From positions 1-19,485 of the forward strand of contig NZ_JANSJE010000035.1 in NCBI RefSeq assembly GCF_047462415.1: a stretch of 19,485 bases of DNA. The letters run 5' to 3'. The notes beneath the pieces are model-generated. The model was given only the letters and a program-made list of their open reading frames with translations, did not search any database and was not told the origin of the DNA. Of the stretch, positions 16,680 to 19,485 are shown piece by piece. The position numbers and the translations under genes are program-made. Within the stretch, counting starts at the first letter, position 1; the number at the start of each line of letters is the position of its first letter. The stretch is from Thermostichus sp047462415 (lineage in GTDB: Bacteria; Cyanobacteriota; Cyanobacteriia; Thermostichales; Thermostichaceae).

Positions 16680-16697
16680 GTGTTGGCAAAGCAACAC
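16680..16697 (+). terminator. Inverted repeat after the UbiB-like gene
   Basis: GTGTTG at 16680-16685 pairs with CAACAC at 16692-16697 around a six-base GCAAAG loop, 16 bases after the stop codon. An A-run, not a T-run, follows, so this is at best a weak terminator. It may instead belong to the CRISPR leader. Confidence 0.3.
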
Positions 16698-16861
16698 AAA
16701 AACGGTAGCAGCGGCTTTGCGAGCGCCTCGCCAAATCCCGCAAAGGTCGATTCTTTCGTTGACCCGCTCGATGCCTTGCCCCACAAGGCTTTCAGGCCTC
16801 TCACCCCCCTTCTTCCAGGCTCTTTTTTGCCGTCTTCGACCGACCCCCTCGCAAATGGGTC

Positions 16862-16890
16862 TTGCATTCCTTGCCCCACTTGGGTTTAAT
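16862..16890 (+). promoter_or_regulatory. Candidate pre-crRNA promoter
   Basis: TTGCAT at 16862-16867 and TTTAAT at 16885-16890 are separated by exactly 17 bases. This would start transcription near 16897, at the edge of the first repeat. Both boxes are imperfect, so this is a suggestion supported mainly by spacing and position. Confidence 0.35.
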
Positions 16891-16899
16891 AGGGGTAGA

Positions 16900-19485
16900 G
16901 GTTCCCCTTCGGGGGGATCCCTAGAAATTGGAAACGATTCAGGGCAGGGAACGACAGACCTGCCCTTGTCTAGGTTCCCCTTCGGGGGGATCCCTAGAAA
17001 TTGGAAACTCCCCGAGAGTCGACCAAATAAGCGTGGATCATGGCTGGGTTCCCCTTCGGGGGGATCCCTAGAAATTGGAAACCAGCGGATCGAGGCCTCT
17101 AGGTCGGGAGCGTCCCCGTAGGTTCCCCTTCGGGGGGATCCCTAGAAATTGGAAACACGCCCCCAACCAACGGACGGCCTTGACTCCGTGCATCCCTGGT
17201 TCCCCTTCGGGGGGATCCCTAGAAATTGGAAACACTAATTGCTACCCGGTCCTTCCCCGTGAGGATCCGGGGGTTCCCCTTCGGGGGGATCCCTAGAAAT
17301 TGGAAACACCACCTTATGGCCTTGATACCGTGCATCCCTTATCGTGGTTCCCCTTCGGGGGGATCCCTAGAAATTGGAAACGTCGTTCTTCTCTGTCGAA
17401 GGGAGCGACAGAAAAAAACAGTGGTTCCCCTTCGGGGGGATCCCTAGAAATTGGAAACGCTCTCTCCCCGATAGGTCACCACCACCTGGTATGAGGTGGT
17501 TCCCCTTCGGGGGGATCCCTAGAAATTGGAAACCCGTCCCGGTAGGTGACCTTGCCCGCTTCGCACAGCGGGGTTCCCCTTCGGGGGGATCCCTAGAAAT
17601 TGGAAACGTTCTCGAGCCTCTTATCTTGGCTGGTACTGTTGTCAGCATGGTTCCCCTTCGGGGGGATCCCTAGAAATTGGAAACTGGATCTGCAGAACTC
17701 GTATGTCCGGGCTCGCTATTGGTTCCCCTTCGGGGGGATCCCTAGAAATTGGAAACAGAGGAAGAACTCCACTTCCGAGGTGAACTGGGCGTAGGGGTTC
17801 CCCTTCGGGGGGATCCCTAGAAATTGGAAACACGGCCTTGATTCCGTGCATTCCCTTGTCCTTTTTAAGGTTCCCCTTCGGGGGGATCCCTAGAAATTGG
17901 AAACACCAACCACTCGCCGATCAGTTGTTTCATCACCCGGTCGTAGCGGTTCCCCTTCGGGGGGATCCCTAGAAATTGGAAACCTCTCTAAATGGTGGGG
18001 CGTGCGTTCCGCCGCACTCCTTGGTTCCCCTTCGGGGGGATCCCTAGAAATTGGAAACCACCAGTAGCGGTAATTTGTTGGAGTAGGTCCTTAATGGTTC
18101 CCCTTCGGGGGGATCCCTAGAAATTGGAAACATCGGCGTATGTCCAGGCATCCCCGCAATAACGAGCCCGGAGGTTCCCCTTCGGGGGGATCCCTAGAAA
18201 TTGGAAACCACCGGCGGAGGAGACGCCCCCACCGTCCGCCACTGCCGGTTCCCCTTCGGGGGGATCCCTAGAAATTGGAAACACGACTACCCCCTTGAAT
18301 CGGGGCCGGCCTACTACTTCATCGTGGTTCCCCTTCGGGGGGATCCCTAGAAATTGGAAACGCGCGCTCGCCCGCGCGCTCGCCGTCTCCAACTCTAGGT
18401 TCCCCTTCGGGGGGATCCCTAGAAATTGGAAACGCAGGGGCTGCTGGGGGTGGTGGCCGGCGGGGCGGGGCGGCGGTTCCCCTTCGGGGGGATCCCTAGA
18501 AATTGGAAACAGTATAGGCTTGCTGATGCTTGGCAGTAAACCGTAACTGGTTCCCCTTCGGGGGGATCCCTAGAAATTGGAAACTTCCGGGATGTTGCTC
18601 CCAGTGACCCGTATTTCGGCGAGGTTCCCCTTCGGGGGGATCCCTAGAAATTGGAAACAGTTGTTCACCACCCTTCCATAAGGTATGTCTATTACGGTTC
18701 CCCTTCGGGGGGATCCCTAGAAATTGGAAACAATACCTCGGCTCGGAAATCGAGATTCTCCCAGCAGGGTTCCCCTTCGGGGGGATCCCTAGAAATTGGA
18801 AACGGTTTCTTCCAGTCGTAGGTACATCTGGGTTTCCCAGGTTCCCCTTCGGGGGGATCCCTAGAAATTGGAAACGCCCAGACTCTGGCCGCAGCCTTTG
18901 CAAAAGGATTTAGTGGTTCCCCTTCGGGGGGATCCCTAGAAATTGGAAACGATGAAAGGCTTGCCCTCAAGGCAGAGCAGGGCTTGAGCCGGTTCCCCTT
19001 CGGGGGGATCCCTAGAAATTGGAAACAATCGGGGGCAACCTATGACCTCGTCATAGGTGCTCTGGTTCCCCTTCGGGGGGATCCCTAGAAATTGGAAACC
19101 GCCGGGCCGATGGCGATAACCTCGTTATTGTTGAGGATGTTCCCCCTTCGGGGGGATCCCTAGAAATTGGAAACCTACTGGTTGTGGAGTGCGGCTTCGA
19201 CTAATTCGAGCTGTTCCCCCTTCGGGGGGATCCCTAGAAATTGGAAACGGTGCCACTCCCAGCGCCAGTTCTGGGGCCGCAGCCCTGTTCCCCCTTCGGG
19301 GGGATCCCTAGAAATTGGAAACACCCAGATGTAGCTGGGCTATTACTGACCTCTACCGTTCCCCCTTCGGGGGGATCCCTAGAAATTGGAAACTCTTGGG
19401 CGATTCCAGATTCGACCAGTTGGTTGACGTAAGTTCCCCCTTCGGGGGGATCCCTAGAAATTGGAAACGGAACGATTTGGGACGC
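16900..19485 (+). CRISPR. CRISPR array, 35 repeats of 36 nt, continues past the window edge
   Basis: I count 35 repeats of 36 bases, from 16900-16935 to 19433-19468, with 34 complete spacers of 35-43 bases (mostly 36-41) and the start of another at 19469-19485. The first 30 repeats appear identical (5' GGTTCCCC, then TTCG, six Gs from repeat position 12, GGGATCCC inside, 3' end TTGGAAAC). The last five (19139 onward) differ at positions 2 and 4. The 3' GGAAAC end gives the direction as left to right, with the likely leader at 16665-16899. The repeat can fold as a stem on C5-C8/G13-G16 closed by a UUCG tetraloop. No cas gene is present in the window, so the subtype is not assigned; the structured 5' half and GAAAC-type 3' handle fit a Cas6-processed class 1 system. 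Confidence 0.98.
19139..19468 (+). repeat. Block of five variant CRISPR repeats
   Basis: Repeats at 19139, 19213, 19287, 19358 and 19433 all begin GTTCCCCC where the preceding 30 begin GGTTCCCC; the rest of the repeat is unchanged and the length is still 36. The change adds a C-G pair to the hairpin (position 4 with position 17) and breaks a G-U pair (position 2 with 19). All five share both changes, so this is a distinct older or separately derived segment, not random decay. Confidence 0.9.

Larger units (their letters stand above)
16665..16899 (+). promoter_or_regulatory. Probable CRISPR leader
   Basis: This 235-base non-coding stretch directly precedes the first repeat. I place the leader here because the repeats ending in GAAAC run left to right and the diverged repeats are at the other end of the visible array. 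It contains small inverted repeats: GTGTTG/CAACAC (16680-16697), GCGAG/CTCGC (16719-16731), CTTTGCG/CGCAAAG (16715-16745) and GCCTTG/CAAGGC (16773-16789). It is not A+T-rich in its first half. Open frames here show no recognisable product. Confidence 0.6.

Noticed and set aside
17459..17571. Spacers 8 and 9 share a 14-base near-match (CCCG, one variable base, TAGGT, one variable base, ACC) whose differences are synonymous on the reverse strand.
   Set aside because: With 34 spacers on two strands, one or two 12-of-14 matches are expected by chance, and the flanking codons do not agree. Too weak to report beside the 22-base core of spacers 4, 6 and 13.
16900..19432. Many open frames on both strands of the array giving proteins with a repeated FGGIPRNWK or FPISRDPPEGEP text.
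   Set aside because: These are translations of the CRISPR repeat itself (36 bases, a multiple of three, so the frame persists when spacers allow). They are not tandem-repeat proteins.
1..19485. tRNA, rRNA, insertion sequence or prophage genes.
   Set aside because: I looked for tRNA-like cloverleaf ends, transposase motifs and terminal inverted repeats and saw none that hold up.

Overview
The window reads as chromosome of a thermophilic unicellular cyanobacterium, most like the hot-spring Synechococcus lineage (JA-3-3Ab / JA-2-3B'a type). The reasons are the cyanobacterial gene set (CruA-type lycopene cyclase, class C flavodiiron protein, long HflX, TIGR03279-type PDZ/Fe-S protein), the high G+C, and the extreme abundance of the palindrome GGGATCCC, which seems to take the place of the HIP1 octamer GCGATCGC (I saw no HIP1 copy here). 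The species assignment is inference.

Layout, left to right. (1) 92-4330, minus strand: a tight three-gene run, transcribed DUF2103 metal-binding protein, then PDZ/radical-SAM-like DUF512 protein, then a large UPF0182 membrane protein. (2) 4527-4917, plus: a frameshifted, truncated remnant of mobA (molybdenum cofactor guanylyltransferase). (3) 4902-7019, plus: lycopene cyclase cruA. (4) 7020-7470: a gene-poor gap with a strong hairpin, a doubtful 32-codon ORF and a good promoter candidate. (5) 7471-9482, plus: a small conserved cyanobacterial protein, a HIT-family protein, precorrin-8X methylmutase (cobH/cbiC) and a small exported protein. (6) 9540-9562: a perfect hairpin of the widespread intergenic CCCCTCTCCC type between convergent genes. 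(7) 9577-13208, minus: flavodiiron protein (flv3-like) and GTPase hflX. (8) 13330-16664, plus: lipoprotein, SRPBCC-fold protein, peroxiredoxin-like protein and ABC1/UbiB kinase-like protein, closely packed. (9) 16665-16899: probable CRISPR leader. (10) 16900 to the right edge: a CRISPR array of 35 repeats of 36 nt with 34 complete spacers, running off the window.

Themes: photosynthetic redox housekeeping (carotenoid cyclization, O2 photoreduction by the flavodiiron protein, peroxiredoxin, UbiB-like kinase), corrin and molybdenum cofactor genes, and adaptive immunity. The most interesting part is the array. Its repeat can fold into a UUCG-tetraloop hairpin and contains the genome's over-abundant GGGATCCC palindrome. 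Its last five visible repeats switch together to a variant sequence. Three separate spacers carry diverged copies of one apparently protein-coding target, with differences mostly at one codon phase, as expected for repeated acquisition against an evolving virus. No cas gene lies in the window.
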